This document shows positions 1 to 10,789 of a stretch of DNA of 64,000 nucleotides, in pieces (position 1 is the stretch's first letter; each line of letters opens with the position of its first letter). This DNA comes from Mixophyes australis (taxonomy: Eukaryota > Chordata > Amphibia > Anura > Limnodynastidae), in contig JAVHZZ010000003.1 in NCBI GenBank assembly GCA_036250195.1, positions 41,451,835 through 41,515,834 on the forward strand, read 5' to 3'. The position numbers were made by a program, and so were the translations under genes. The notes under the pieces are model-generated. The model was not told the DNA's origin. It made no database searches and saw only the letters and a program-made list of their open reading frames with translations.

Positions 1-224
1 TTGGTATACTAAGATGTTTTTAATTTGTTAATTTAATTTGTTAATTGTTAAAAGTGTTTATAAAGATTTAAAAAAAATATATATATATTTCTTGAAGGAG
101 AAGTGACAGTTGGGAGTGGTTGGTGGTTGAGGCCTGGGCTATGGCCCAAATGCATGACAAGAACCTTTTTAACACCTTAAGTAGCTTGATTTGACCAGAA
201 TGCATGAGTATCATGCACGGGTTG

Positions 225-227
<3 letters not shown>

Positions 228-292
<65 letters not shown>
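228..292. repeat. (AT)n/(GT)n microsatellite
   Basis: An uninterrupted AT dinucleotide run passes into a short GT run. It is simple sequence. Peptides read through it are alternating Tyr/Ile and have no coding value. Confidence 0.97.
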
Positions 293-674
293 ATTAGCGT
301 GCACTCATTAACTGAAACAAAACGAGAATCTCCATTTCTTTTGAGATTGATTATAATAATCATAATATTATTGGATAATATTGGTGGTATTTTAATCAAC
401 TTTTTACTATACACATGTTTAATTAACTTGTAATTTTCAACTTTATTTTGCTGGTTTTGTACGTGGATCTTGTATGACAATCTATTTTAATGATTATAAT
501 AAAAGTTCTATGAGTTCTATGAGTTTTATGATACAGTAAATCAGCCTTTTAGTACATCACAATTTAATTGGTCTCAGTAATTGGTCTCTCACCAGAATAA
601 ATTTGTGACTAAAGGAATTATTTACCTGGTGACTATTTACCTGCTGAAGCTAGCGGGCAGTGGGCAGATACTCT
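293..674. other. AT-rich intergenic, no feature seen
   Basis: The sequence is AT-rich with short direct repeats ('gagttctatgagtt'). I see no coding frame with family resemblance and no transposon ends. Confidence 0.5.
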
Positions 675-890
675 GGGCATGATTCATGTCCAGACGTAAG
701 TTCCTTTGCGTGCCATATCTTGAGTGATTACGCTCTGAGTGTGCTCCAGACTGGACCTTACGCCAATGAACGCACTTGCATGAAATTCATGTCTGAACGC
801 AAATGACACTTAGTAACCGCCACGACTTAAACGGCAGAATGGGGGTGGCAGGGGCGGACAAACTCAGTCCATATGGAGTAAGGGTGCACT
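675..890. repeat. diverged dispersed repeat (copy 1 of 3)
   Basis: The block holds phrases such as 'gattcatgtc', 'ttcatgtctgaacgcaaatg' and 'gggcggacaaactcagtcca'. Related phrases recur around 41500-41720 and 47160-47350 in the same order. This suggests an old interspersed repeat, probably a non-autonomous DNA transposon. Ends and TSD were not defined. Confidence 0.5.
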
Positions 891-914
891 GAGGGTATTA
901 ATACGGCCAATTCA

Positions 915-1045
915 AGTCATCATCATCACCCTAATTTATTTATAGGACGTCACAGGATCCTCAGCGCTGCACAAACAATGAAAAAACAAACAGAAAACAA
1001 TACAGATAAGTAAAGGAAAAGAGAGACAACAGTATAGGTTCTGGA
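915..1045 (-). mobile_element. LINE/SINE 3' tail remnant
   Basis: Read on the minus strand this ends in a degenerate '...gcgctgaggatcctgtgacgtcctataaataaat' and then a short GATG run, like the L2/CR1-type tails elsewhere in the window. It shares 'aatacagataagta' and its surroundings with 9420-9475, which marks it as a second copy of that LINE tail. Only the tail is recognisable. Confidence 0.5.
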
Positions 1046-1773
1046 TTTTTCGTAAGGGCGCTTGTTTTCAGCCGAATCATTTGCAACCAACAGCTACAGG
1101 GCAGGTGTAACCGCCGACTGATAGTAATGACTGACACGGCATCATCTTTGTATTAAAAACTAGATGTGTGCGTACCACTAGATTGTATAGAACATGTGCA
1201 TGCAAGTAAGAGAGAGTATAAAAATGCATTGTATCTAGGGGTGTGCACCGGCCACTTTTAGTGTTTTGGGTTTTGGGTTCTGATTAGCTTGAGGGTTCTG
1301 ATTTGTTTTGCCAAAACACCTGACGAAAGGTTTTGGTTCTGATTTAGGGTTTTGATTTATTTTTAAAAAAGCATAAAAAGTGCTAAAATCCAGTTTTTTT
1401 GTTTTTTTTCACTCCTACGTTATTATTAACCTCAATAACATTCAATAACAATCATTTCCACTAATTTCCAGTCTATTCAGAACACCTCACAATATTGTTT
1501 TTAGTCCAAAACGTTGCACCGAGGTAGCTGGATGTCTAAGCTAAGCGACACAAGTGGGCGGCACAAACACGTGGCCAATCGTAGGTGGCTGTGTAGGCTT
1601 GAATGGCCTTTTTCTGCTCCTCCATCCTCTGCAGCATATAGAGGGTGGAGTTCTAGCGCGTCACTACCTCTTGTTTTCGCTGATGACAGGGCATTTTCAT
1701 CCTTTTTTTATTTGGCAGGACCAGTGAACGTAGTTTAATATCTGATACGAAGCTTTCTGGACTGCGTAGTGGA

Positions 1774-1807
1774 GTGGCCCCGGTACCCAATTTGGTACCG
1801 GGGCCAC
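1774..1807. repeat. 34-bp KpnI-centred palindrome
   Basis: Two perfect 14-bp arms, GTGGCCCCGGTACC and its complement, surround a 6-bp centre. The same palindrome recurs at 45692-45725, 45930-45963, 57835-57868, 57935-57968 and 58381-58414, always inside family-1 hAT elements. Confidence 0.9.
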
Positions 1808-1905
1808 AATACCTCCTTCAACTGTCTAAATTCCACTGCACAGATGGCGGACACCGGATGCACGTCTAACACCAACATAGCTGTTAAGGCCGCAGTTTAA
1901 ATTTT

Positions 1906-2253
1906 CTAGAGGGGGGGAGGAGGAGGGCTTAGATCCTTGGGTGAAGCTGAACCACTAGTCCTGAACACGGGCCAGGGCCTAAGCCGTTCCTTGCCACTCC
2001 GTGTCGTAAATGGCATATTGGCAAGTTTACGTTTCTCCTCAGATGTTTTGAATTTCCTTTTTTTGGTAATTTTAGTGAACTTTGGGTTTTTGGATTTTAC
2101 ATGCCCTCTACTAGGAGATTGGGCATCGGCCTTGGCAGACGACGTTGATGGCATTTCATCGTCTATGTCATGACTAGTGGCAGCAGCTTCAGCATTAGGA
2201 GGAAGTGGGTCTTGATCTTTCCCTACTTTATCCTCCAAATTTTTGTACTCCAT
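1906..2253 (-). pseudogene. hAT transposase N-terminal remnant
   Basis: The reading frame opens at an ATG (2253) with MEYKNLEDKVGKDQDPLPPN and keeps about 115 codons closely matching the start of the intact transposase at 58947-61943. The match includes the basic stretch and the 'MPFTTRSGKERLRPWPVF' motif. It stops just after the proline run (PPPPPL), where the internal deletion begins. BED finger, DDE core and dimerisation domain are all missing. The remnant is probably retained only because it lies near the element's right terminus. Confidence 0.9.
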
Positions 2254-2547
2254 TATATGCAGCACAAGAGAGCGTACCCCTAAACCACACACACTTTGGG
2301 ACTGCAGAAACAGTGAACGTAGTAATATAGATTGCAGTTCCTATTTTTTGGGACTGCAGAAACAGTGAACGTAGTAATATAGATTGCAGTTCCTATTTTT
2401 GGGACTGCAATAATATATTGCTCTTTAGTATTTTTTATAATTTTTTAATTATTTTTTGAAATTATTATTTTTTTTAATTTTTTTTAAAAAGATTTTGGGA
2501 TAATTATCAAATTACTATGGACTTAGCAGAAAAAAATACAGGACAAA

Positions 2548-2950
2548 AGCACCACTGGACTCAGCAGGACAGAGCACTGGCCAAAGCACCACTGGACTCA
2601 GCAGGACAGACACTGCCCAAAGCACCACTGGAATCAGCAGGACAGAGCACTGGCCAAAGCACCACTGGACTCAGCAGGACAGAGCACTGGCCAAAGCACC
2701 ACTGGACTCAGCAGGACAGAGCACTGGCCAAAGCACCACTGGACTCAGCAGGACAGAGCACTGGCCAAAGCACCACTGGACTCAGCAGGACAGACACTGC
2801 CCAAAGCACCACTGGAATCAGCAGGACAGAGCACTGGCCAAAGCACCACTGGACTCAGCAGGACAGACACTGCCCAAAGCACCACTGGAATCAGCAGGAC
2901 AGAGCACTGGCCAAAGTACTACTGGACTCAGCAGGACAAAGCACCACTTT
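2548..2950. repeat. 37-bp minisatellite inside hAT copy A
   Basis: About eleven units are built on 'actggactcagcaggacaga' plus 'gcactggccaaagcacc', with shorter variants using 'cactgccc'. The unit resembles 'ggacagagcacaggacacagcaccactggact' near 62150 in the full element, so the array was probably expanded from native subterminal sequence. Confidence 0.93.
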
Positions 2951-2999
2951 ACTAAAATAATCAGCAGGACAGAGCACAGTATCACTATCTCTCAACAAC

Positions 3000-3217
3000 C
3001 TCCCTCTACACTACCCACAGGGAGAATGAAGATGGCGGCGGCGAGCGGGGCATTTATGACATCCGAGTCTCGCGAGATCCGACGCGAGACTTGGATGTCA
3101 TAGCCTCGTTTTGGATTCCTTGGGCGGCCGGAAGTACCCGAACAGTGCTCGGATCCCGTCGGATCCGCACTGTTCGGGTGGGCTCGGATTAGCGAAATCC
3201 GAGCCCGCTCATCTTTA
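3000..3217 (-). promoter_or_regulatory. family-1 hAT terminal promoter-like region
   Basis: This GC-rich terminal block contains an exact TCTCGCGAGA at 3068-3077, several GGATCCG/CGGATCC inversions and 'ttcgggtgggctcgg' near the terminus. Equivalent blocks sit at 44330-44520 and 63030-63245, where a TATA-like box follows. By position it would drive the transposase of an intact copy. Here the TATA-like position reads 'ggcatttatgac' and is weak. Confidence 0.6.
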
Positions 3218-3411
3218 ATTGTATCTACAGTATGCACTGAGAATATCCTGATTTATGTATATAGTGTAGAAAAATAAACAAAAAAAGTTTTGTTTGTTTT
3301 TTTTAAAAAAACACATCGTTTCATGAATGATTATACTATTATGAGTTCTTCGTTTATTTTCTAAAAAATTTTTTTGCATACTTTCTAAAGTGACTTTGTA
3401 TTGCACATATG

Positions 3412-3734
3412 CATGTGCCTAGCACTTCTGTCTTACAGCACTGGGGTCATGAGTTCAATTCCTGACCATGGCCTTATCTGTGAGGAGTTCTCACCATGTT
3501 CTCACCGTGTTTGCGTGGGTTTCCTCCGGGTGCTCCAGTTTCCTCCCACATTCCAAAAACATACTGGTAGGTTAATTGGCTGCTAACAAATTGACCCTAG
3601 TCTGTCTCTGTGTATGTCTGTATGTTAGGGAATTTAGACTGTAAGTCCCAATGGGGAAGGGACTGATGTGAGTGAGTTCTCTATACAGCGCTGCGGAATT
3701 AGTGGCGCTATATAAATAAGTGGTGATGATGATC
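3412..3734 (+). mobile_element. V-SINE-like tRNA-derived SINE
   Basis: The order is a shortened tRNA-like head ('tagcacttctg', then a B-box-like 'gagttcaattcc'), the conserved core (gtgggtttcctccgggtgctccagtttcctcccacattcc, in pieces) and an LINE-type tail ending 'gcgctatataaataag' and a GATG run. The A-box portion is partly deleted. The layout of tRNA head, V-type core and L2-like tail is that of V-SINEs. Confidence 0.88.
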
Positions 3735-3839
3735 CTGCACTATGTCCTGTCTGTTAATGTACGGCACTTAACGTTTAGGCAGAGCACAGTTGCATCCAGA
3801 TTCAAATCGAAACTCTGCTTGGATTTGCATATGTCCCTT

Positions 3840-4724
3840 TGTTAACAATTATTAAAGAAATTTTATTGTTTTCCAATAAGCATTGTCTAAGCGATTTGTG
3901 TTTCCAAAGCACAAAGTAATTTATTTAGCAGATGCAAAATTTAGCAGTTCAATACATAATTATAATACAGTACAGCCGATATCAAAAGATACATACATAC
4001 CACGCCCGCATGCGCTCACTAAGCTGCGCTCCACTGGTACCAGCTTACAGTACTTCACTCCAGAATACTGTGGTCAGAGATGACTGGACTAATACCAGCT
4101 AGAGCTGTATTATATACACTCAGTGTTACAGAGAGAACAATGCAGATGACGTGGCTTGCTTCTATTGGTCCAGGTTTCAGGAAAGTCCAGTGTACTGCAG
4201 GTCATAGGCCAGTTCAAACCAAAATATCCAAAGGTGGGGGTCATCTCTCCAGGAGATGTGCTCTGGCTTTCCCGCCAAGAATCCACCTTCAACTAGTCTA
4301 TTAGCATATTACAGTTGGTATCACTTTAAACATTTATTCCCTAACATCAATAACTAGAGTATACAATGAGCGATCTCTTCGGCAAATGAACCGAACAGCT
4401 GATGATGAATAGGGGATTAAAATGATACTAAACATGACACAGTTCCTGCAACCTGAACCTCAAATAACACTAAAGTGTACATATAATCATAATATATAAA
4501 CAAAATAATAAAGTAAATACTATCTGCTCATAAATCACAGTAGAATGGAACCAATATAAATATGAAATATATAAATAACTAAATGTTAGAGTGCGAGTGT
4601 GTGCGTGCGTATTTTACCACGTGATCGTGCCATGCCACGTGTTATGTGGCATACTGATCGCAATCGCACGGTAAAACAATATTAACCAATATACTTTCGT
4701 TCATCCAATTATACGACTTCGACA
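3840..4724 (-). mobile_element. solo LTR (retroviral-like), minus strand
   Basis: Read on the minus strand it starts TGTCGAAGTC (4724) and ends TTGTTAACA at 3840, with a TATA box ('gtatataatac', about 4110) and polyadenylation signal (AATAAA, about 3920). It aligns in order with the solo LTR at 36846-37683: 'accaatagaagcaagc', the TATA region and 'tttgtgctttggaaacacaaatcg' all correspond. The flanking 4 bp are CCTT and CATT, an imperfect TSD. No internal retroviral region is present. It is an older relative of the other LTRs in the window. Confidence 0.8.
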
Positions 4725-5851
4725 CATTATTTTTTGATCAATCAGCATTAACGTGTTATTAACGTGTATTGGTTGGGTACAATTAACACCTCAGTGTGCG
4801 AGCTTTGGTGGCACGCTAACTTATTCTCAAACAATCTCACTGGAAAAAACAATGCAGGTTGGTGGTTCTGAACATTGAAACTACTGACTCAGTACTTCTG
4901 GCCTCAGGGGAAGGCTGTAGACCATTTTATTCTCATCCTGTGCATGCCAATGTGCTTTACATTCTGACATCATCGCACAATAAGCCTCAAGGTCACCATG
5001 CCACATAATTACCTTTTTATATGAAGTAAAACAGGTCACGGGGAAATATGACAGATAACACACAGCAATTAGCTACCCCGCAAACGCCGTGTACAATATG
5101 GCTTCCTGCCCAGTAACTTGAGACATCCTTTTCTAAGTAATATGGAAGGAAAAAAATTAAATCACTGTCTTAATACAGTTGATGTGTTTGTTTCAACGAG
5201 TAAATTAATATTTAATATGTCCAAGATGCCATTCAAAAAAATATAATTAGGAAATTACAGGTTAGGTAACTTGAATCCACTTTTAAACAAATACTTTTTT
5301 TTTTCTTTTTATAGGAAAAATTGTGCTGGAGGCCAATACTGTAGCCATGCATCTGATTTAATTAACTAGCATTTACTGTTATTGGAAAGAGTTCAAGCGC
5401 ACAGATTGGGAAACAAAGCTTTAGTTTTTCCTGCAAACAAAAACATCAGCACTTTTCATGTAACACCATAAACCTTATAGATGTGTGGTTATATTGTATT
5501 GGCACCGTTCCTTCCAGACCTGAACTTTAATTAGGTATAAAGCTATCTATTTCCCATCTAATGAGGTCATGGAATATGCTCTAATTTAATTAAGAAAAAT
5601 AATCTTATTTAATGTTAACTATCACAATTAACTTTTTCAGATTCATTTAATTTTTTTTTATGGGTCGCATTTGAAGTTGGCAACAAAAGAAATTGAGCCT
5701 GTGTGCAATTGACTATTGAGGCACGTACATATCCGATCTTTAGCAAACTTCAGTGTGTGAAATCAAAAATATGAAACCAAAGATATCTGATAGTGGATTC
5801 CAGGCTCGGACTGGTCATTATATTTACAAGAATAACTTTCAGTGGGCCAAT
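4725..5851. other. unique-looking AT-rich DNA, no gene seen
   Basis: No transposon ends or coding similarity were recognised. The stretch 5290-5660 is complex, CpG-poor and rich in TAAT/ATTA homeodomain-type cores ('ttaattaactag', 'tctaatttaattaag'). This is the texture of distal regulatory or conserved non-coding DNA, but conservation cannot be judged from one sequence. Confidence 0.35.
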
Positions 5852-6175
5852 CATCATCATCAATTATTTAGATAGCGCCACTAATTCCACAGCGCTGTAC
5901 AGAGAACTCATTCACATCAGTCCCTGCCCCAATGGAGCTTACAATCTAAATTCCTTAACACGCACACAGATACACAGACTAGGATCAATTTGATAACAGC
6001 CAATTAACCTACCAGTATGTTTTTGGAGTGTGGGAGAAAACCGGAGCACCCGGAGGAAACCCACGCAAGCACGGGGAGAACATACAAACTCCACACGGAT
6101 AAGGCCATGGTCGGGAATCGAACTCATGACCCCAGTGCTGAGAGGCAGAAGTGCTAACTACTAAGCCACCGTGCT
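5852..6175 (-). mobile_element. V-SINE-like SINE with TSD
   Basis: This is a complete minus-strand copy: GATG-type tail at the left, V-type core, then the tRNA-like head ending 'taagccaccgtgct' at the right. It is flanked by a 7-bp TSD GGCCAAT (5845-5851 and 6176-6182). Confidence 0.93.
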
Positions 6176-6182
6176 GGCCAAT

Positions 6183-6521
6183 ACAGCGCAGGAACGTATC
6201 TGGCACTTATAAGGAAAGCATAAGTAAGCTAACTAGAATTCCTAATCTTTCACAAAATATTTAAACATACTAATATTAATATACACAAGTGGTGCCGATC
6301 TATGTAAGAACCCTACAAGTAGAAACATTGGAGGTTATTTACAAAGTGCATCTGAGATGTACTACAAAATACTTTAATTCTGCATGGAAGCACCTTGATT
6401 GTCCATACTTGGCACATCAAGGTGTAGGCATGTTCTTCTCTGTTGATCTCCCAAATTTAGCTACCACTGCCTTTCATTCAAATAAACCGTTCCTGTTTTC
6501 TCCTAAAATACTGCTTGCTTT
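6183..6521. other. intergenic, no feature seen
   Basis: No coding similarity, transposon ends or tandem repeats were recognised here. Confidence 0.4.
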
Positions 6522-7279
6522 TGTTAGGACAGTAGCTACTAGCTAGTAGGTTCTAGCCTTTAGAACCGAGCTAGTAGAGGTCTTCACCTATAGCAGTCGC
6601 CTTTTCCATGGAACTGTACTTGTTCGGCGGTACTCGGATGCCCCCAGGACTTATCTCTATGACAGTAGATGCTTACTAGGATAACCGCGGCGAGGATAAG
6701 GTAACTGGAAAATGGAGGCGGTGGCCGGGGCCAGACCTGGGTAGCGGAACTGTGGCCAGAAGAAGGGTCAGAATACAGGCTTAATGTCAGGGCCGCCAGC
6801 AATCAAGCAGGTTCAAAATTCAAGCAAGGGTCAGGGTCACAGGCAAAGAAGCGATATCCAAAATCCAGGCAAAAGGTCAGGGCAACAGGCAATAAGGCAA
6901 AGTCCAAGAATTCAGGTAAGGTCACAACGATGAATCAATCAGGATTGTAGGAAACAAGCAGGTTAGCAACACACAGACAGCGGCCGGCTATAACCGGCAG
7001 AGAGGCTAAGCCCTCCCTGCCTTAAATACATGGAAGGGCCAATCAAAATTGAGGAGGTGCTGGAGGTTAACGCAGCCACTTGAGGCTGCTAGTACATAAT
7101 TAGTTTAAACTGCACCTGCGCCCGGCTGCCTCTAATGCCGGGAAGCAGGGCTGTCAGTAAGAGCGAGCTGCCGTTGCTACAGTTCCAGACCTAGACCTTG
7201 AAGTGACGTCCCAGCTGTTGTCATGACTGCCGGGTGGCAAACAGGAGAGACGAGCTGCAGGTCGCCGCGGTTCATAACA
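6522..7279 (-). mobile_element. solo LTR with 5-bp TSD
   Basis: The element is 758 bp with TGTTA...TAACA ends and a perfect 5-bp TSD GCTTT (6517-6521 and 7280-7284). Read on the minus strand it begins TGTTATGAACC, has a TATA-like 'tatttaaggcaggg' near its middle, then a C/T-rich transcribed part with repeated 'ttgcctg..gaccct' phrases. No internal gag/pol region flanks it, so it is a recombination product. The 5-bp TSD fits Ty3/Gypsy-type or some ERV elements. It is unrelated to the LTRs at 3840 and 36846. Orientation is inferred. Confidence 0.85.
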
Positions 7280-7284
7280 GCTTT

Positions 7285-7614
7285 AGCCTAATTTATGAGA
7301 GTGAGCTGTACGTTGGGAGTGTTATTTAGTGATATGGGTTTAATTTGTGGGAGTGTGTTTTTTGTTGCATTGCTTAGACTGAACCAAAAATGCAGAAAAC
7401 TGCCAGAGATCTGAATTCATCCTATAGATTTAATGGGACCTGGAAGAGTTGGGCATTTACGGGCACCTCCGAGTAATGTAACACACCACTCAAAATGACT
7501 ATCTGTAATAAAACAGTTCCCATGCACAGTGCACTGGAAAAAATTGTATCCTATAGTGCAAACAAGCCCAGGCTGTTTATCGCTATGACTGGTTGAGGAC
7601 TTGGGGAAGAGATC
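7285..7614. other. intergenic, no feature seen
   Basis: No coding similarity or element boundary was recognised. The sequence around 7460-7560 shares the low-complexity texture of the flanks. Confidence 0.4.
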
Positions 7615-7955
7615 ATGGGCAGCACAGTGGCTCAGTGGTTAGCACTTCTGCCTCACAGCGCTGGGGTCATGAGTTTAATTCCTGAACATGGCCTTATCTG
7701 TGTGGAGTTTGTATGTTCTCCCCGTGTTTGCGTGGGTTTCCTCCGGTTGCTCCGGTTTCCTCCCACACTCCAAAAACATACTGGTAAGTTAATTGGCTGC
7801 TATCAAAATTGACCCTAGTCTCTCTCTCTCTCTCTGTTTGGGTGTGTGTCTGTGTGTTAGGGAATTTAGACTGTAAGCTCCAATGGGGGCAGGGACTGAT
7901 GTGAATGAGTTCTCTGTACAGTGGCACTATATAAATAAATGATGTTGATGATGAT
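7615..7955 (+). mobile_element. V-SINE-like SINE, complete
   Basis: The tRNA-like head is well preserved: A-box-like 'gtggctcagtggttagcac' and B-box-like 'gagtttaattcc'. The V-type core, a CT run, the 'tagactgtaagctccaatgg' tail and a GATG end follow. A short GAGATC repeat (7609-7614, 7956-7961) is a plausible TSD. A six-base internal deletion lies in 'cagtggcactatataaat'. Confidence 0.9.
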
Positions 7956-7961
7956 GAGATC

Positions 7962-8690
7962 GCGTTGCCCCCTCTTTAGTTGTTAATTTTTTTGTCCTTT
8001 AAACATTGCACTGTGCATGGAAACTGTTTGATGTCTTTGGAGGGCTATGTGTGGGAAGGGGGTTATGTTTTACTGTGATATAAAGTCAAGGCACAGAATG
8101 GCCCATTCATTTGGAACCGCCCACCCTAATAATTCATTGATTTGTACTTTTCCCATTTGGAATATACTGCTTGTTTGACCCTAGTATAACGATGACTCAC
8201 TCTGGGACCCTACACACACAACAGCATCCCTGAAAACTAAAGAATGGCTTGGACTCCCTGACTAGAAGCATGCAACAAGAGTAAAATTAAAGTGAGCGCA
8301 GGGCTAGTGCAAGTCTAAAAATGGCATTAACAATAGCAGCATATACTATGCTGAATCCAAATGAAATCTTGGAGGGTACCGACAGAGAGGGTCAGCATTT
8401 AGCTGCGGATAATGAGACAGCTTGAGACTCTCATTCTTTGTATAAAGAGACAGCTTGATACGGGGCAGGGTGATTGATCTGCTAGGAGTCTGAGCCAGTG
8501 TGATCAAAGGTTAGCTCTCTCTCTTCCTGAGGGTCTGCAACTCATCACAATCAGCTAATGTGCACTGATGGCATTTATATTGAGGTATTAACTATTTCCT
8601 GTTGCAAGCATGACACAGCTTCAGCTACAGCTCAACTAGGCTGGAAACACATTTATTTATTGTGAAGATGTGGGCCAAGCCACAAACATC
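7962..8690. other. intergenic, no gene seen
   Basis: The sequence is complex, with no recognisable coding frame, transposon ends or tandem repeats. Confidence 0.4.
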
Positions 8691-8691
8691 A

Positions 8692-8879
8692 TCATCATCA
8701 TCACCATTTATTTATATAGCGCCACTGATTCCGCAGCGCTGTACAGAGAACTCATTCACATCTGTCCCTGCCCCATTGGAGCTTACAGTCTAAATTCCCT
8801 AATATAGACACACACTCACAGACAGACAGGTAGAGACTAGGGTCAATTTTGATAGCAGCCAATTAACCTACTAGTATGT
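8692..8879 (-). mobile_element. SINE 3' half (truncated)
   Basis: This is a minus-strand copy carrying only the (GATG)n tail, LINE-like tail and the edge of the V core ('ctactagtatgt'). The tRNA head and most of the core are missing. Confidence 0.9.
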
Positions 8880-8945
8880 CATCATCATCAACAACATTTA
8901 TTTATATAGCGCCAGCAGATTCTGTAGCGCTTTAAATTGGACATC
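8880..8945 (-). mobile_element. LINE-type tail fragment
   Basis: A second tail abuts the preceding SINE directly: 'atcatcatcaacaac' then 'atttatttatatagcgcc', followed by 'agattctgtagcgctttaa'. It resembles the tail at 39690-39735 rather than the SINE tails. Confidence 0.7.
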
Positions 8946-9390
8946 GAAATAGATTAAACTACCATGATAAATGGATACATCAATTTTTTATTGTGGTCCT
9001 TTCAACTAAATTACGTTGATTGCTGCATACATTGTATTCTAATATACCTTATAATTACCACCAGAGCGTCTATTTGCCTTAAGTCTCCTCATGCAAACCC
9101 AGATATTATGTATTTCCTATTTAGCGGCATGGGAAATGATTATATATAATTAATTGTGTGGTGTTTTGGATTTTGGATGGCACGGTGTCTAAATTTATTG
9201 ATCAAAAAACAGTGATCATCAATAAATAAATGTGGAAGGGGTACAGCCGCTTTAAGAACACATGTATTAGAGACTTCAAGCCAATTAGTTCAAACTTCAG
9301 GCTTTAGCCAATAGCTGGGCCAGGAAGCCAGCCAATGAGGATTCAGGGATAGGTATGTCCAAGGAAGTTCTAAGGGGAGAACTCATCTTA
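8946..9390. other. intergenic, no gene seen
   Basis: No family-level similarity was recognised. It contains several CCAAT-like motifs ('agccaatagctggg', 'agccaatgagg'). Confidence 0.4.
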
Positions 9391-9641
9391 TTATTTTGTT
9401 GATATGGCGCCACAGAATCTGCAGCATCGCACAAACAGCAGACAATAAACTAACCAAAATACAGATAAGTAAGGCCAAACTTGTGAAAGTTAAAATTCAA
9501 AGGGTAGAGAAGTAAATGCTGATGATACGATTGTAGGGAAGCGAGCGGAGGAGGTAGTTGTAGTGAGAGGAGCGAGCTGTTTAGGATGGGGCTGGGCAGT
9601 AAAATGGAGTTATAGAGGAGGAGAAAAAGCAGTGTAAGGGG

Positions 9642-10408
9642 CAGCGTTAGTCAGCTGGCTAGGGCACCAGCCTCTGGGGGGGCGGCACCGAGGCCGGGGA
9701 CCCAATACTAATTGCTAAATGAATACGCGGGGTGCGATCGGCCAGGGCAGATTGCCCGCCCGCAATAATGCGGTGCTGCTACAGTGCAGCACCGCATTTT
9801 AAAATCTGCCCGGCTTCTGGCAGCGTTGTGACGTCATGACGCTGCCAGTGTAGAGGAGCTGACAGACACAGATGTAGGTGGTGACAAAAGCTGATGGCCA
9901 AGGGGTGGCACATGTGAGAATAGCAGATGGGCATGTGTGAGAAAAGTTGTGGGGCAGCCGGGGACATGTCATTGTGTAACAGGTGAGTGATGTCAAGTTT
10001 TTTTTTTTGTTTTGTTCTTAAATCTGACATTTGGAGTCTCCACTCTAGATATCCTGCGTTTGCTCCTGAGCAGCAGTGAAGCCTGGAAAGCATTCTGCAT
10101 CAGATATCAGTTCATCTGGACATCAGTGCATCTGGACATCAGTGCATCTGGACATCAGTGCATCTGGACATCAGTACATCTGGACATCAGTTCATCTGGA
10201 CATCAGTGCATCTGGACATCAGTGCATCTAGACATCAGTGCATCTGGACTGCAGGCTTACCTGCCAGCCAGGAAGAGGTAAGAGTTATTAATTTTATTTT
10301 AGAAATGTCAAGTGTGTTAGGGGCTGGGAAGTGAGATTTTTGGGGAGGAGAAGGGGGCGGAAAGTTTAAGTTTTGCCTAGGGCACCAAGCAACTTTGCAT
10401 CGGCCCTG
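9642..10408. mobile_element. small non-autonomous hAT-like element
   Basis: The element is 767 bp with ends CAGCGTTAGTC and, inverted, CAGGGCCGATG. Both ends share 'TAGGGCACCA' within the first 40 bp. The flanking 8-mers GTAAGGGG (9634-9641) and GTAAGAGG (10409-10416) match at 7 of 8 positions. It carries a 16-bp minisatellite and no transposase. Confidence 0.78.
10111..10250. repeat. 16-bp minisatellite in small hAT
   Basis: About nine units of 'catctggacatcagtg' with point variants at the last two bases. It lies wholly inside the hAT-like element at 9642-10408. Confidence 0.95.
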
Positions 10409-10789
10409 GTAAGAGGCCAATGGCGTGTGAGGAGGGAATTGTCTTAGGATGGGGCCTTGTAGACAAGTGTGAAAAGGTGAATTTTTTTAAGGGAACGCTT
10501 TAAAGATTCAAGGTTAGAGGGAAGTCTGGCTGGGCGGGGCAGGGAGGTCCAAATGTGGGGTGCAGGGCGGGCAAGATGCTGAAGGCAGGAGTGTGAGGTG
10601 ATGATAAGTGATGAGGAGAGGCGAAGGTCAGAACGTAGTACATGGGTAGGGGAGTATTTCTTGATAAGGTCGGAGGGGGAGGCGTTAAAGAGGGCTTTAT
10701 AAGTGAGGGTAAGGGGAGTCGATGGGGCTTTACAGGAATATATACAAGTGTTCTAATAACTTTCAATAACAAACAACCTTTTTTTTTTT

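Larger units (their letters stand above)
1236..3217 (-). mobile_element. non-autonomous hAT, family 1 (internally deleted copy A)
   Basis: The element is 1,982 bp and is flanked by a perfect 8-bp TSD, ATTGTATC (1228-1235 and 3218-3225). Its ends are TAGGGGTGTGC and, inverted, TAAAGATGAGC, matching the family-1 ends. Internally it is a patchwork of the full element at 54949-63245: the left terminus, a piece equivalent to about 59950-60070, a 34-bp palindrome, a piece equivalent to about 60665-60765, the transposase N-terminus, a private 37-bp minisatellite, then the right terminus. It lacks the catalytic core, so it can only move in trans. The strand given follows the transposase remnant. Confidence 0.93.
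9391..10750 (-). mobile_element. L2/CR1-type LINE 3' end, split by a hAT
   Basis: Read on the minus strand, 10409-10750 encodes a degenerate LINE ORF2 C-terminus: 'LTYKALFN', 'YSPTHVLRSDLRLSS', then 'HIWTSLP'. This is the usual C-terminal order of L2/CR1 reverse transcriptases. The 3' UTR continues at 9480-9641 and ends in 'ggcgccatatcaacaaaat' near 9395. The 767-bp hAT at 9642-10408 interrupts it, so the LINE is the older insertion. There is no intact ORF. The left half (tail) is the least certain part. Confidence 0.65.

Noticed and set aside
1514..1738. 74-codon plus-strand frame in hAT copy A
   Set aside because: Antisense to a relic of the transposase gene (equivalent to 59950-60070); no independent support.
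5793..6206. Repeated 'WPYxCGVCMFSPCLRGFPPGAP' peptide at several loci as a gene family
   Set aside because: It is a translation of the conserved SINE core, seen in every SINE copy regardless of context.
7615..7700. tRNA gene with A and B boxes
   Set aside because: It is the head of a SINE: followed by the V core and LINE tail, repeated at several loci, and without a proper cloverleaf.
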